From Panthera uncia (Eukaryota; Chordata; Mammalia; Carnivora; Felidae), in assembly GCF_023721935.1 (NCBI RefSeq), contig NC_064818.1:31510786-31574785 (forward strand): a stretch of DNA of 64,000 bases, given 5' to 3'. Position numbers and translations under genes: made by a program. Below are positions 21,536 through 32,388 of this stretch, piece by piece. The notes beneath the pieces are model-generated. The model ran no database searches, was not told the origin of the DNA, and saw only the letters and a list, made by a program, of their open reading frames with translations. Within the stretch, counting starts at the first letter, position 1. Each line of letters starts with the position of its first letter.

Positions 21536-23838
21536 CTTGCATATTAAAAAGTCTGAGAGTACATACTCCACACCATTAATAGTAATTATCTTTAAGCGGT
21601 AAGATTAAAAGTGATATTTTTGTTTATCTATAATTTTCGACTTTTCTAAAACTAACTATGTATGACTTTATTTATTTTAATTGAAATATAACTGAGATAC
21701 AATGTTACATTAGTTTCATGGGTGCAGGTATTACTTTCATGTTAAGTAAAACTTCACCCTTCTGCTTCCTTCCCAGACTCCTTAAACAGATTTATCCTTC
21801 AACCAGAAAAGGCCCTGCAGTGCCAAGGTGAAACCCAGCTAAAAATCAGCTCACCATACACAGTCTTCTGCAAGCCCCATGAGGCTGGACAATCTATCCA
21901 TTTTGTCCACTCTGATATCCCCAGCCGGGCACAATGCCTTATGTAAAATAGGTAAACTCCATAAATCTCTGGTAAACACTGACTGGATGTTCTACACTAA
22001 ACAGAGAAGCTTTTCTGGACAATTTTGAGAAGAATGTGGACACGTGCCTACATAGTCATTGAAAAAAAATGTGGTACTAGCTCAAAGACAAAAGGAAGTT
22101 AGGATAAACCAAAGGACAATTCCTAAAAAAGCAAAGCAAAACAGTTCTCTTGACACTGCACCAATGCCACAGAGAGACCCTTCGTAGTCTAGGAATCTTC
22201 ACGGTAAATATTCCCTTACAAATTCAAGACCATATTATTGCACAAGACCAGAATTTTTTTTCAGTAAGAAACTATTTTAGACAGATATTCAATAAAAATT
22301 ACCGCCTCCATCATAAGTATCCCTGTTACCACCTCTAATGTGGTAGTGGGGTGTTCCAAAACACAAGCCACGCTCTGAACTATTATCTGAGGCCTATAGC
22401 TTCAACCAACAGCACAGAAGATCTCCGTTCCAAATAAAAGCGAAAACTCAACACAGAAGACTGCCATTCAATCCTATCAAGGTATAGTCAAACAAACTTA
22501 CATGAAAAAAAGTTTAATACTAACCATACATTCTTCTACGTTTTTCCCCCCAACTCTGACCCCACATAGATCACCCCAAAGCACCATACCATTGGTTTAG
22601 TTTCCCACTAAAATGTTTTTACTGGATTCTGCCTAATGCTCTACCCTCAAATTCTAGGGATCGAGCCAAGAGAGAACCATGTAAACAATATTTTTGTATT
22701 CTCTGCAAAAGTCCTGTTGAAGACACTGCTCATCATCATTTTGGGTTAAGATTTACATGACAAATTTTTCTTGGATTGAGAACCAGAAAAGGATTCTCTC
22801 CTAAAAAACTGCCATGCTCCTTTTTATCAAGTAAGAAGTGTAATAATGGATGTGTTTCTTTTTGGAATTTAGTTCAAGTATACCAGTGCTTGAAAACTAT
22901 TAAATTTTAATGCTCAAGTGTAATTATAACCATTCCTTGGTTTTCAGGTAAAACCTTCTCCCATTCCATCTTTATCTCTGAGCTCCCTGACTTTTAACAT
23001 TTCTCTTGTACGTATATCCTCAATCCAAACCACCTCAAATCTTTGGAATTAGATGGGGTACCAGGAACAACAACAACAAAAAATGCAACAATGAAACAGG
23101 ATCTAAAGCCTGTCTCAGGAGTAGGAACAGAAACTCTTTCAACCTTCCCTAGGATTTACCAAGAGGGAGAGAAATTCAGTGGTTTACCTGACTCATACTC
23201 TTGGTCATGGTGACAAAGAGTCCACCTGGGACACCCGTGAGCATACTTTTCAACTGACACTTGAGGCAATAAACAGGAACCAGCATTCACCCATGGGTAT
23301 TTTTCCTTCTCTTCTGTCCTTATTCTTGTCCCTTTTTAACTTATTTGGTTTTACCTCAGGCCTACTGGGAACACTTAGGTACAAGAAGAGTGATACTGGA
23401 ACCAAAAAAATACTGCGTATTTGTCAGACTATATACTCAGAGCCACCGCACTGTTTGTGTTCTCCATCTCACAAGGAAAAGTCACAAGGGATACATTTAA
23501 AGCTTCAGCGTTTACTGAACACTGAATAATTCATTCGGAATCTATACAGCTTCATGAGCCCTTAGCTTAAGAATTGAAATCAAAATTCTGTTCCTGGTCA
23601 GGTAACATCACTCGAAAAACACCCCCAAATTAAAGACAAATATTCAACTATTTCTTTAAAATATCTATTTAGCCCCACAGTTTTAATTAAATCCCAATCT
23701 AGCCATGTAGATTTAATCTCTCAATTTTAAAAAGCCATCAAATTAAACCACAGCATGTTATTTATTAGTCTATCAATTTCAAAGTTTTCCCTTCTTATAT
23801 TTTAATTTGGGATCTTTACATCATAAAAGGCCCAGGTT
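21536..23838. other. Intron, largely unidentified
   Basis: A short antisense L1 3'-end-like patch is possible at 21664-21745. The remainder, including the 116-codon open frame at 23179-23529 and the 62-codon frame at 22150-22338, shows no domain or splice support. Confidence 0.4.
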
Positions 23839-23854
23839 AGAAATGCCACTATTC

Positions 23855-24195
23855 AGATACCATATGGTTTCACTCTTATGTGGATCCTGAGAAACATAAC
23901 NNNNNNNNNNNNNNNNNNNNNNNNNNNNNNNNNNNNNNNNNNNNNNNNNNNNNNNNNNNNNNNNNNNNNNNNNNNNNNNNNNNNNNNNNNNNNNNNNNNN
24001 GGGTGGGAGGGAGGGCAGGGTGGGTGATGGGTATCGAGGAGGGCACCTTTTGGGATGAGCACTGGGTGTTGTATGGAAACCAATTTGACAGTAAATTTCA
24101 TATATTAAAAAATAAAAAAATAAAAAATAAAAAAAAAAAATAAAACTTTTTTATATATTTTATATACCCAAAAAAAAAAAAAAAAAAAAAAAAAA
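23855..24195 (+). mobile_element. Young L1 3' end containing the assembly gap
   Basis: Left of the gap lies the ORF2 end (TATGGTTTCACTCTTATGTG, GATCCTGAG with the stop). Right of it lies the 3' UTR (GGGTGGGAGGGAGGGCAGGG to TTTGACAGTAAATTTCATA) and a long A/T-rich tail. Target duplication AGAAATGCCACTATTC occurs at 23839-23854 and 24196-24211. Confidence 0.9.
23901..24000. other. Assembly gap, 100 N
   Basis: Exactly 100 undetermined bases, the usual placeholder for unknown size. Context predicts the missing part is G-rich L1 3' UTR. Confidence 1.
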
Positions 24196-24211
24196 AGAAA
24201 TGCCACTATTC

Positions 24212-24369
24212 TCAGGTCATGAAGTCAGGGTTCAGGAGATTGAACCCCAGGAGATCCAGCCCCCTGTGAGGCTCTGTGCTGACAGCATGGGACCTGATTC
24301 GGATTCTCTCCCCCCCCCCTTCTGCCCCTCCCCCATCTCAAAAGAAATAAACAAACATTTCAAAAAAAA
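24212..24369 (+). mobile_element. SINEC_Fc-like SINE, 5'-truncated
   Basis: Starts within the body (TCAGGTCATGAAGTCAGGG) and ends CAAAAGAAATAAACAAACAT. A third near-copy of the L1 target (AGAAAAGCCACTATT) follows at 24370. Confidence 0.88.
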
Positions 24370-24384
24370 AGAAAAGCCACTATT

Positions 24385-25559
24385 TGCTGACAATCTAAGT
24401 ACATCAAGTACAAAAGCTAAGATCAAAGAGTATGGATAAAAAAGTTAAATGAGAATTCTACTCACCAGGGCTGTAAGTGTGTGTGTGGCTATATGTATGT
24501 ATTTTTAGGAGACATTTTTCCCTTGTTAGGGAAACAAGGCACTTCTAACCAACCTAAACAGCCAATTCTGAGTCTCATTCTCCTCAGAAATAAGTTAATT
24601 TTGCACTATGTGCTTTTTAAACAAGTATGTGTGGCAGAGGAGAAAGTAGGAGAAGAGGGCTGGCGGGGGGAGGGGTTGCTTTACTAGCTGGTTTCAAATC
24701 TTTTCAGCTTTTTGAAAAAAGCCTCTTCAAAAAAATTTTTGCCTGCACTGCAGATTTTTGGCAGTGTAACTCTGTCCTATTTCAAAAGCTTTGCTGAATT
24801 TGAAAAACTACAATTACTGTTTTCATCCTGTCATGTCAAAAATTCTTAGGAACTATTAAGGCTGCTCTTCATTTCCTATGCACACCAACCCTGACATGCT
24901 TAAAGGGCTCAGATTTGGCATTTAGTCACAAAAGGCACCAGGAGACATAAAAGGGAAGAACTCAGCTAAATCCTCACATAGCTCAGGATAAAGCTTCAGT
25001 GATTAAAAACCTGTGGCCTGATTTTCACAGGTAAGAAAACAAACACTTCCCTAAACAAATAATTTATCTACCTTTAAATTTTTCTTAGCAGGATTACCCT
25101 CATGGCAGCCAAGAAAGTGCAGCTGCTTTCCGTTTCGTTTGGCAAAACATGATCTGGAAATAAGTTAAAGTATCAGGACTAATTCCTAAACCAGATAAAA
25201 TTGTTCTGCTTTGTAAGGTAAAGCATAAAGTTGTATCGTATGCAAGGAAATTGCAAATATCTAATTACAAACAATGATTTTGAATGTTAGGTTAAGATGG
25301 AGAGAGAACAGTTAGGTCCATCAGTGAGCAAAGATCAAGACAAAGAAGTATTCTTTGCAGACTGCAAACCCAGTCAGCTTATGATTTTGCTCAAGAAAAA
25401 TACCTTGTCTTCAAAACTGTAAAGAAATGGCCCACAAACAAGTCACCCTATTACATAGTTTTATTTACAGCATATATAAGAAAATGTAACCCTTTTACCT
25501 TGCCTTACCCAATGAACTAGGTAACCCACTTCTACAAGGCCATATCAAAATAGTATGGG
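24385..25559. other. Intron with one candidate cryptic exon
   Basis: No repeat recognised. On the minus strand 25098-25153 is bounded by a good AG acceptor and a moderate GT donor; see the separate entry. Confidence 0.4.
25098..25153 (-). other. Candidate cryptic or poison exon in ASCC1
   Basis: In gene sense the segment follows CTTTAACTTATTTCCAG and is followed by GTAATCC. It is 56 nt. Inserted between the exons at 27704 and 19842 it would stay open for itself (peptide around CFAKRNGKQLHFLGCHEG) but shift the next exon, reaching TAG after about nine codons. I know of no ASCC1 isoform with this segment. It could be chance. Confidence 0.25.
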
Positions 25560-25778
25560 GGGGGCGCCTGGGGGGCTCAGTCTGTTGAGCATTCCACTCT
25601 TGATTTCGGCTCAGGTCATGATCTCGCGGTTCATGAGTTTAAGCGCTGCATAGAGCTCCACACTAACAGTGCAGAGTCTGCTTGGGATTCTCTCTCTCCC
25701 CCTCTCTCTGCTTACTTGTTCTCTCCCTCTCTCTCTATCAATCTCTGTCTCTCAAAAATAAATAAGAAAACATTAAAA
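25560..25778 (+). mobile_element. SINEC_Fc-like SINE, first of a triplet
   Basis: Head GGGGCGCCTGGGGGGCTCAG preceded by extra G residues. AAAATAGTATGGG lies before it (25547) and after it (25779). Confidence 0.92.
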
Positions 25779-25795
25779 AAATAGTATGGGACCTA

Positions 25796-26017
25796 GGGGC
25801 GACTGGGTGGCTCAGTTAGGCGTCTGACTTCGGCTCAGGTCATGATCTCATGGTTCAGGAGTTTGAGCCCCGTGGTCAGGCTCTGTATCGACAGCACGGA
25901 GCCTGGAGCCTGCTTCGGATTCTGTGTCTCCCTCTCTCTCTGCCCCTCACTCGCTTGCACTCTGTGTCTTTCTCTCTCTCTCTCTCTCTCAAAAGTAAAT
26001 AAAAGTTAAAAAAAATT
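25796..26017 (+). mobile_element. SINEC_Fc-like SINE, second of a triplet
   Basis: Head GGGGCGACTGGGTGGCTCAG; four bases are missing after it (TTAGGCGTC). Its A-tail runs directly into the third copy. Confidence 0.92.
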
Positions 26018-26246
26018 GGGGTGCCTGGGTGGCTCAGTCGGTTAAGCGTCTGACTTTGGCTCAGGTCATGATCTTGCGGTCTGTGAGTTTGAGCCCCGCA
26101 TCAGGCTCTGTGCTGACAGCTCAGAGCCTGGAGCCTGTTTCAGATTCTGTGTCTCCCTCTCTCTCTGACCCTCCCCCGTTCATGCTCTGTCTCTGTCTCA
26201 AAAATAAATAAACGTTAAAAAAAATTTTTTTTAATTAAAAAAAAAT
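26018..26246 (+). mobile_element. SINEC_Fc-like SINE, third of a triplet
   Basis: GGGGTGCCTGGGTGGCTCAG head, intact B box GAGTTTGAGCCCC. ATAGTATGGGACCT after it (about 26248) pairs with the copy at 25781, so copies two and three share one outer duplication. Confidence 0.93.
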
Positions 26247-26262
26247 AGTATGGGACCTGAAT

Positions 26263-26607
26263 ATTATAAGTGACCAAAAAAGCTCTTCAAGTTATTTAGT
26301 TTTCAAATTTCTCTTACTCTTCGTCAGTCTTAAGTAAAAGGAGTAAAGGGTAGGGAAGAGATGATTCTTTAAAATAAAGCTGTTAGGTCAGATGTACATG
26401 TAAATTAACATTTTATAGTAAAAAGAACTCTACCCCCAGAATAGCAATGCTTTCCCCAAGCCAAAACAGACTGCTTGGACAGTTTTTGGTATCCTTACCG
26501 ACTCAAACAATACTACCTGTATTTAAAAAAGAAAATTAAAGTGCATTTCTGAAATACAATAAACACCTCAGTAGGGAATCATGTTATTTATGTAATGTTT
26601 GAGTTAC
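26263..26607. other. Intron, no feature recognised
   Basis: No repeat or exon seen. Confidence 0.4.
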
Positions 26608-27142
26608 TGTGGTAACAGAATAATGGCCCTCCAGAGATGTTCATGTCTTATTCTCTGGAATTTGTAAATACGCTACCTTACATGGCAGACAGACTTTTGC
26701 AGATGCGATCAAGGTTAAGGAGTTTTAGACAGGATGATTATCCTGAATTATCTGGGTGTGTTCAGTCAAATTCACGCGTCCTTAAAAGCAGTGAACCTGT
26801 CCCTACTACGGCCAGAGATAGAGAAGCAGTAACAGAAGGGTCGGAGAGATGCAGTGCAGCTAGTGATGAAGATGATGAAGATGATGAAGATGATGAAGAC
26901 AGAGGATTTGGTCACTAGCCAAAGGATGGGAGTGACCTCTAGGAGATGGGCGTGAAGCGCAAGCAAATGAACTCCTCCCCTGAGCCCCCAGAAAGGAACA
27001 CAGCCTCGCAGACACTTTGATTTTAACCCAGTGAAAGCCATGTCAGACATCTACCCCAAAAAACTTGAAGATAATAAATTTGCATGGTTCTAAGCACCAA
27101 GCTTGTAATAATGTGTTCCGCAGCACACACAAAAAATGAATA
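26608..27142 (+). mobile_element. MLT1-type LTR (ERVL-MaLR), solo
   Basis: Starts TGTGGTAACAGAATAATGGC, contains CCTTACATGGCAGACAGACT and TTATCCTGAATTATCTGGGT, and ends near GATAATAAATTTGCATGG. It is an old non-autonomous LTR with no coding sequence. It contains the GATGAA expansion at 26866 and is followed by a SINE at 27213. Confidence 0.8.
26866..26901. repeat. (GATGAA)n-type microsatellite in the LTR
   Basis: Four GATGAAGAT-type units create an acidic DEDDEDDED run in one frame (26637-26918), which is not a gene. Confidence 0.93.
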
Positions 27143-27212
27143 CAGTAGTCTATCCTGTTCAACAGATAATGAAGAGAATTTCCTTTTGGAGAAAATAATG
27201 GGATGTCCTATT

Positions 27213-27439
27213 TTTTTTTTTAATTTTTTTTTTTTTAACGTTTATTTATTTTTGAGACAGAGAGAGACAGAGCATGAATGGGGGAAGGGCAGAGAGAGAG
27301 GGAGACACAGAATGGGAAGCAGGCTCCAGGCTCTGAGCCATCAGCCCAGAGCCCGACGCGGGGCTCGAACTCACGGACCGTGAGATCGTGACCTGAGCTG
27401 AAGTCGGATGCTTAACCGACTGAGCCACCCAGGCGCCCC
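27213..27439 (-). mobile_element. SINEC_Fc-like SINE, young, minus strand
   Basis: Target duplication TGGGATGTCCTATT at 27199-27212 and 27440-27453. Head intact. It shares the GGGCTGATGGCTCAGAGCC variant with the copies at 2960 and 10621 but has the ordinary TGGCTCAGTCGG head. Confidence 0.95.
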
Positions 27440-27703
27440 TGGGATGTCCTATTAAGAACAAAATTTGCCTACTGACCAAGTAAAATTTAAGGTAGAGTCT
27501 TTCCATAAAATTTTGTAAATACATGCTTTAAATCCATTTTAAGCTTTTCAGACAACGTTCCAATGGTTAAGTGTTAACAACTGGGTGAGTCGACAAATCT
27601 TGCTGCCGTGTGACTCAGCTCCCTAGTGCAAAAACAAGTCTGTGACACCAAAAAGAAGCCAGTACGAGGTGACCACCCTTCCCCATTCCTGTAGATTACT
27701 CAC

Positions 27704-27840
27704 TCAATGAATTCCTCTTTACACTGCTGTAGCATCTCACACGTCTGCTGGATCTCTTGCTCACTCAAAAGTACCAACATTCCAATAGTTAGGTGAAGCT
27801 TTCTGGGATTCTGGAAAATGGTGCTATCAATCCCATGATC
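27704..27840 (-). CDS. ASCC1: ASCC1 internal exon with the first HxT motif of the 2H-phosphoesterase-like domain
   Basis: The exon is 137 nt: 45 codons plus two bases of a split aspartate codon (phase 2 exit). It encodes DHGIDSTIFQNPRKLHLTIG followed by MLVLLSEQEIQQTCEMLQQC and KEEFI. HLTIG is the first of the two His-x-Thr motifs that define the 2H phosphoesterase superfamily; whether ASCC1 is catalytic is not something the sequence decides. The acceptor is TGATAACAG|GAT with AG at 27841-27842 on the complementary strand, with a modest pyrimidine tract (TTTTTCTCCC). The donor is ATTGA|GTGAGT, close to consensus. A SINE sits only 57 bp upstream of the acceptor in gene sense (27898-28109). The exon is preceded by a 27-kb intron and followed by a 7.7-kb intron. 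Confidence 0.95.
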
Positions 27841-27897
27841 CTGTTATCAAAGGGAGAAAAATAAGAAACTCAGCCCACATAAAAGTAAATGGCAGGA

Positions 27898-28109
27898 GGG
27901 GTGCCTGGGCAGCTCAGTAGGTTAAGCGTCCGACTTCGGCTCAGGTCATGATCTTGCAGCTTGTGGGTTCAAGCACTGCATCAGGCTCTGTGCTGACAGC
28001 TGGGAGCGTGGAGCCTGCTTTGGATTCTGTGTCGCTGGCTCTCTCTGCCCCTCCCCAGCTTGTGCTCTGTATCTCTTGCTCTCAAAAATAAATAAACATT
28101 AAAAAAAAA
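27898..28109 (+). mobile_element. SINEC_Fc-like SINE close to an ASCC1 splice acceptor
   Basis: Duplication AAAAGTAAATGGCAGGA at 27881-27897 and AAAAGTAAATTGCAGGA at 28110-28126 (one difference). It lies antisense to ASCC1, 57 bp upstream (gene sense) of the exon at 27704-27840. Confidence 0.95.
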
Positions 28110-28126
28110 AAAAGTAAATTGCAGGA

Positions 28127-28995
28127 ATACAATTTAGAGTCCAGAGATAAGCCCATGCATCTATGACCAACAGATTTTCAACCAGGTGCCAAGTCAATTT
28201 AATGGAGAAAGAAGAGCCTCATCAACAAATGGTGCTGGGACAACTCAATAACCACATGCAAACAAATGAAGTTGGACCCCAACCTCTACCACATACAAAA
28301 ATTACATCAAAACGGATCAATGATCTAAATATAAAAGCTAAAATTATAAAACCCTTAGAAGAAAGAGTTTTCTTAGGGGAAAATCTTAATGACCTTGGAC
28401 TTGGCAATGGATTGTTAGATATGACATGAATGGTATGGGCAACAAAAGAAAGAACTAGACAAATGAGACTTCACCTAAATTAAAAACTTTTGTGTATCAA
28501 AAGACACTATCAAGGAAGTAAAAAGACAACCTACAGAATGACAGAAATATTTGCAAACCATGTATCTGATGAGGGTGTATATCTATAATATATAAAGAAC
28601 ACAACTAAAAAAAAAACCCAATTTTTAAAATATAAAATGAACTTAAGTAGTCATTTTTCCAAAGAAGAAATACAAATGGCTAACAAGCACATAAAGATGG
28701 TAACTTCATGAGTCATTAGGGGAATGCAAATCAAAACCATAAGATACCATTTCATACCCAGTAGGCTGGCTATAATCAAAAAAGTAGAAAATAACAAATG
28801 CTGGCAAGGATGTATTTAATGGATACAGAATTTCCTCTTGGGGTGATGAAAATGTTTCCGAATAATATGGAGCTGGTAGATGCACAACTCTGTAAACGCA
28901 CTAAATGCCATTCAATCATTCACTTTAAAATGGCTAATTTTGTGTTATGTGAAATTCCCCTCAAGAAAAATTGTTTTGTAAAAAAGGAACGGACA
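28127..28995 (+). mobile_element. Old L1M, ORF2 3' part to 3' end
   Basis: CAGATTTTCAACCAGGTGCC AAG, CATCAACAAATGGTGCTGGG and TGATCTAAATATAAAAGCTA are L1 ORF2; TGTGTTATGTGAAATTCCCC marks the 3' end. Many stops, with an internal deletion near 28795. Confidence 0.85.
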
Positions 28996-29400
28996 GCCTG
29001 ATATAATGGCATGCCCAGGAAAAACAGAATGCCATCTAAACGTAGGCTCTCAGAATATCTTTTGCTCCTTTATCAGCTTTGTGAGGCCCAGAGCAACCAG
29101 GCCTTTTATGGGATTCCCCAAAGAACAATATACTCTTTATAAAAAATGTTGCTTCTATCTTAGCAGACACTGTAGTATTTCCAGGTAAAATACTATGTAT
29201 TAAGAATAAATTCTCCCAAGCAAAGAGATGAGTGAAAAATGAATCTGGAGAAATATCTAGACAACTGGAGTTGCCACATCAAATATAGCTATCCTTTTGT
29301 GTCATTCATCATTCCCTGCACTTTAAATAAAACATTTGTCTCTGGGTAGCAAAAATAGTAAATATGCTCCTATATCTTCCTTTAAAAAAAAATGACGTGA
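28996..29400. other. Intron, no feature recognised
   Basis: Nothing assignable. Confidence 0.4.
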
Positions 29401-29600
29401 GGAGCACCTGGGTGGCTCAGTCGGTTCACCGTCCAACTCTTGATTTCAGCTCAGGTCACAATCTCAACAGTTCCTGAGTTTGAGCCCCACATCAGACTTC
29501 AGGCTGACAGCACAGAACCTGCTTGGGATTCTCTCTCTTCCTCTCTATCTCTGCCCCTCCCCTGCTCATGCTCTCTCTTCCAAAACAAATGAACTTAAAG
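29401..29600 (+). mobile_element. SINEC_Fc-like SINE, older
   Basis: Head GGAGCACCTGGGTGGCTCAG. B-box region mutated (GTTCCTGAGTTTGAGCCCC). Tail degraded to CAAAACAAATGAACTT. Confidence 0.9.
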
Positions 29601-29606
29601 TGTAAA

Positions 29607-30640
29607 AGTCAGTGATATTTACTGTATTCACAATGTTATGCAACCATCAGCTCTCTTTACTTTCAAAACTTTTTTCACCCCATAAAAACATTCTATAATC
29701 ATTAAAGAATCACTTCCCGATCTCCATCATTCATCCCCTGATAACCTCTAATTTGCTTTCTGTCTCTTTTGATTTGCCTATTCTGGATATAGCATATAAA
29801 AGGAATCATATAATATATATGACTTTCATGCCTGGCTTCTTTCACTTAGCAAGTACTCAAAGCTCATCCAAGTTGTACCACATATTGGTAGTTCATTCCT
29901 TTTTATGGCTGAATAATATTCCATTGTATATATAAAATAACTGGTTTATTCATTCATCCCTTGATGGCCGTTTGTGTCGTTTCCATCTTACAGATATTAT
30001 AAATAATGCTGCTATAACATTCATGTACAAGTTTCTGTGCCACCATGTTTTCAATTCTTTTGGGTATATACCTAAGAGTGGAACCGGTGGGTCATGTGGT
30101 AATTCTATGCTTAATTTTTTGAGGAACCACCAAACTGATTTCTACAACAGCTGAGTCATTTTACATTCTTAGCATTACTGTACAACGGTACCTATTTCTC
30201 TCCACCTTTGCCAACACTTACTACTTTCCTTTTAGGGGTGCCTGGGGTGGTTCAGTTGGTTAAGCATCTGACTCTTGATTTCCACTCAGGTCATGAGCTC
30301 ACAATTGTGAGATCAAGCCCCACATTGGGCTCTGTGCTGGGCATGGAGCCTGCTTCACATTCTCTCTCTCCCTCTGCCCTTCCCATGCTTGTGTGCGCAT
30401 GTGCACGTGCTCTCTCTCTCTCAAAAAAAAAAATCTTTATTACAGCCATCCTGGTGGGTGTGAGATGGTATCTCACTGTAATTCTGATTTGCATTTTCCT
30501 TGTTCACCTATGACGTTGATCGTCTTTTCATATCTTTGTTGGACATCTCTTCTGGAGAAATGTCTATGCAAATTCTTTTCTGTCTTCTTATTGTTGAGTT
30601 ATGGAATTCTTTATATATCCTGATACTAGTCATATACCAG
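29607..30640 (-). mobile_element. Old L1M 3' end, minus strand, split by a SINE
   Basis: GGCTGAATAATATTCCATTG, CACCATGTTTTCAATTCTTT and ATGGTATCTCACTGTAATTC are antisense L1M phrases. The SINE at 30235 interrupts it. Confidence 0.8.
30235..30433 (+). mobile_element. SINEC_Fc-like SINE in L1M
   Basis: Head GGGGTGCCTGGGGTGGTTCA with one inserted G. An alternating GTGTGCGCATGTGCACGTGC patch replaces part of the CT-rich region. Confidence 0.9.
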
Positions 30641-31204
30641 ACCATGAATCCCTTTTGAAGGTAAGTAGGTCTCAAGTTTTATTACATTCATTCTGCAAAT
30701 GAAGACAAGGAAAAGAGTTGAGAATCTTCTCCTCCAACAAGAGCAAAGCTATAATTCTAATTTTGAATTGCAAGTTCTGGGCCCATATTCTAATCCTTGG
30801 ACAAATAAACCATCCCAAAGGCAGAGAAATGTATTTCTCAAACACAGCTTACATTCTGTTCTTGGTTTGCCAAAGACTGCCTAATTTTTGCCTTGGCAAC
30901 AGGAGTTAATGGATTATTCATTTTGTAAGTGTTAATGGAGCTTGAGCTATTTTTATATCTGATGAAGAGTTTTGTGATTCTACACATCAACCCAAATTGC
31001 CTCATTTAATGAAAGTGATTTTAAGGAACAATCAGCTTTGAATGTGTCAAGGAAGGCAAAGTGCAGTATTTGTCACCCCAGCTGCTCTAACCTTTGGCAG
31101 AACCTGTCATTTTAGAAAGGCATGCGAAGTGTTAAAAAGCCCCTCAAAAGATTCCAATATGCACAACTCCATCCCAAACTACAGTTGAGAACTGCTCCCT
31201 TAGC
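30641..31204. other. Intron, no feature recognised
   Basis: Possibly unique sequence. The overlapping 60-codon frames at 30699-30909 have no support. Confidence 0.4.
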
Positions 31205-31430
31205 AATAAGAGCTAATATTTTTTTAGCCCTTACTCTCTTCCAGGCATTTCCTATGCACTTTACATAGACAAACACCCTATGAGGAAAGATGTATTATCC
31301 CCATTTTACAGATGAGGAAACTGAGACAAAGAAATAAAGTCACTTTCCCAAAGCAACACTGCTAGTAAGGGATGAAGCCAAAATTCAAACCCAAGCAGTC
31401 AGGCCTGCACTTTTTATGAATATTATATTG
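31205..31430 (-). mobile_element. MIR SINE, nearly full length
   Basis: Reverse-orientation MIR: ATTATCCCCATTTTACAGAT GAGGAAACTG, then CACTGCTAGTAAGGGATGAA and AAACCCAAGCAGTCAGGC. Confidence 0.88.
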
Positions 31431-31706
31431 CCTCACTAGTAACAGCTACCCAGAAGAGGCTGGGACAATACGATCATCACTCAAAGGCAAATCCTTACAC
31501 ATTTCAACAAAGCTCACACAATAAATGGATTTCATCATTAAACTAATAGCGCAAATCCCATAATTCTCTGAAAATTGATATTAATATTTGCCTTTTCTTG
31601 ATATGACACCATAAAAGCATGATCTATAAAAGAAAAAAAGGATGACTTGAACTTGATCAGAATCAAAAACTCATACTTCAAAAGACTCCATTAAGAAAAT
31701 TAAAAG

Positions 31707-31948
31707 AGGGGAGCCTGGCTGGCTCAGTCAGTTGAGCGTCCGACTTCGGCTCAGGTCATGATCTCAGTTTGTGGGTTCGAGCCCCACATTGGGCTCCGTG
31801 CTCACAGCTCAGAGCCTGGACCCTGCTTCAGATTCTGTGTCTCCCTCTCTCTCTGCTCCTCCCCTGCTTGCACTGTCTCTCTCTCTCTTTCTCTCTCTCT
31901 CTCTCAAAAAAATGAATAAACATTAAAAAAAAAACTTAAAAAAAAAAG
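31707..31948 (+). mobile_element. SINEC_Fc-like SINE in L1M
   Basis: Head GGGGAGCCTGGCTGGCTCAG. The CT run is extended ((CT)n with TT interruptions). ATTAAAAGA flanks it on both sides. Confidence 0.92.
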
Positions 31949-31962
31949 AATATTAAAAGACA

Positions 31963-32146
31963 AGGGGCACCTGGGTGGCTCAGTCAATTAAGTGTCTGAT
32001 TCCTGGTTTTGGCTTAGGTCGTGATCTCGCGGTTCATGGGTTTGAGGCCCACATCAGGCTCTGCGCTGACAGTGCAGAGCCCTTTCTCTCTGCCCTTTCC
32101 TTCTTGTGTTCTCTCTCAAAATAAATAAAAAATAAGAAAAAAATGA
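31963..32146 (+). mobile_element. SINEC_Fc-like SINE with 3' deletion
   Basis: The body jumps from GACAGTGCAGAGCC to CTTTCTCTCTGCCC. AAAAGACAAG occurs on both sides (about 31953 and 32147). Confidence 0.92.
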
Positions 32147-32388
32147 AAAGACAAGAAACAGAGAAAAATATCTTGGAGAAAAATATTTACAAATCATATA
32201 TTTGATAAATATAAATATATTAAAAATTCTTAAAATTCCATAATAAAAAGATAAATAATCCCACTTAAAAATGAGCAAAGAATCTGAATAGACATTTCAC
32301 CAAAGAAGATATACTAATGACTAAAAAACGTGTGAAAAGATGTTCAGTATCATTAGTCATCATGGAAATGCACATCAAAACCAAAATG

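Noticed and set aside
26637..26918. 93-codon frame ending in an acidic run
   Set aside because: It lies within an MLT1 LTR, and the acidic run is translated microsatellite.
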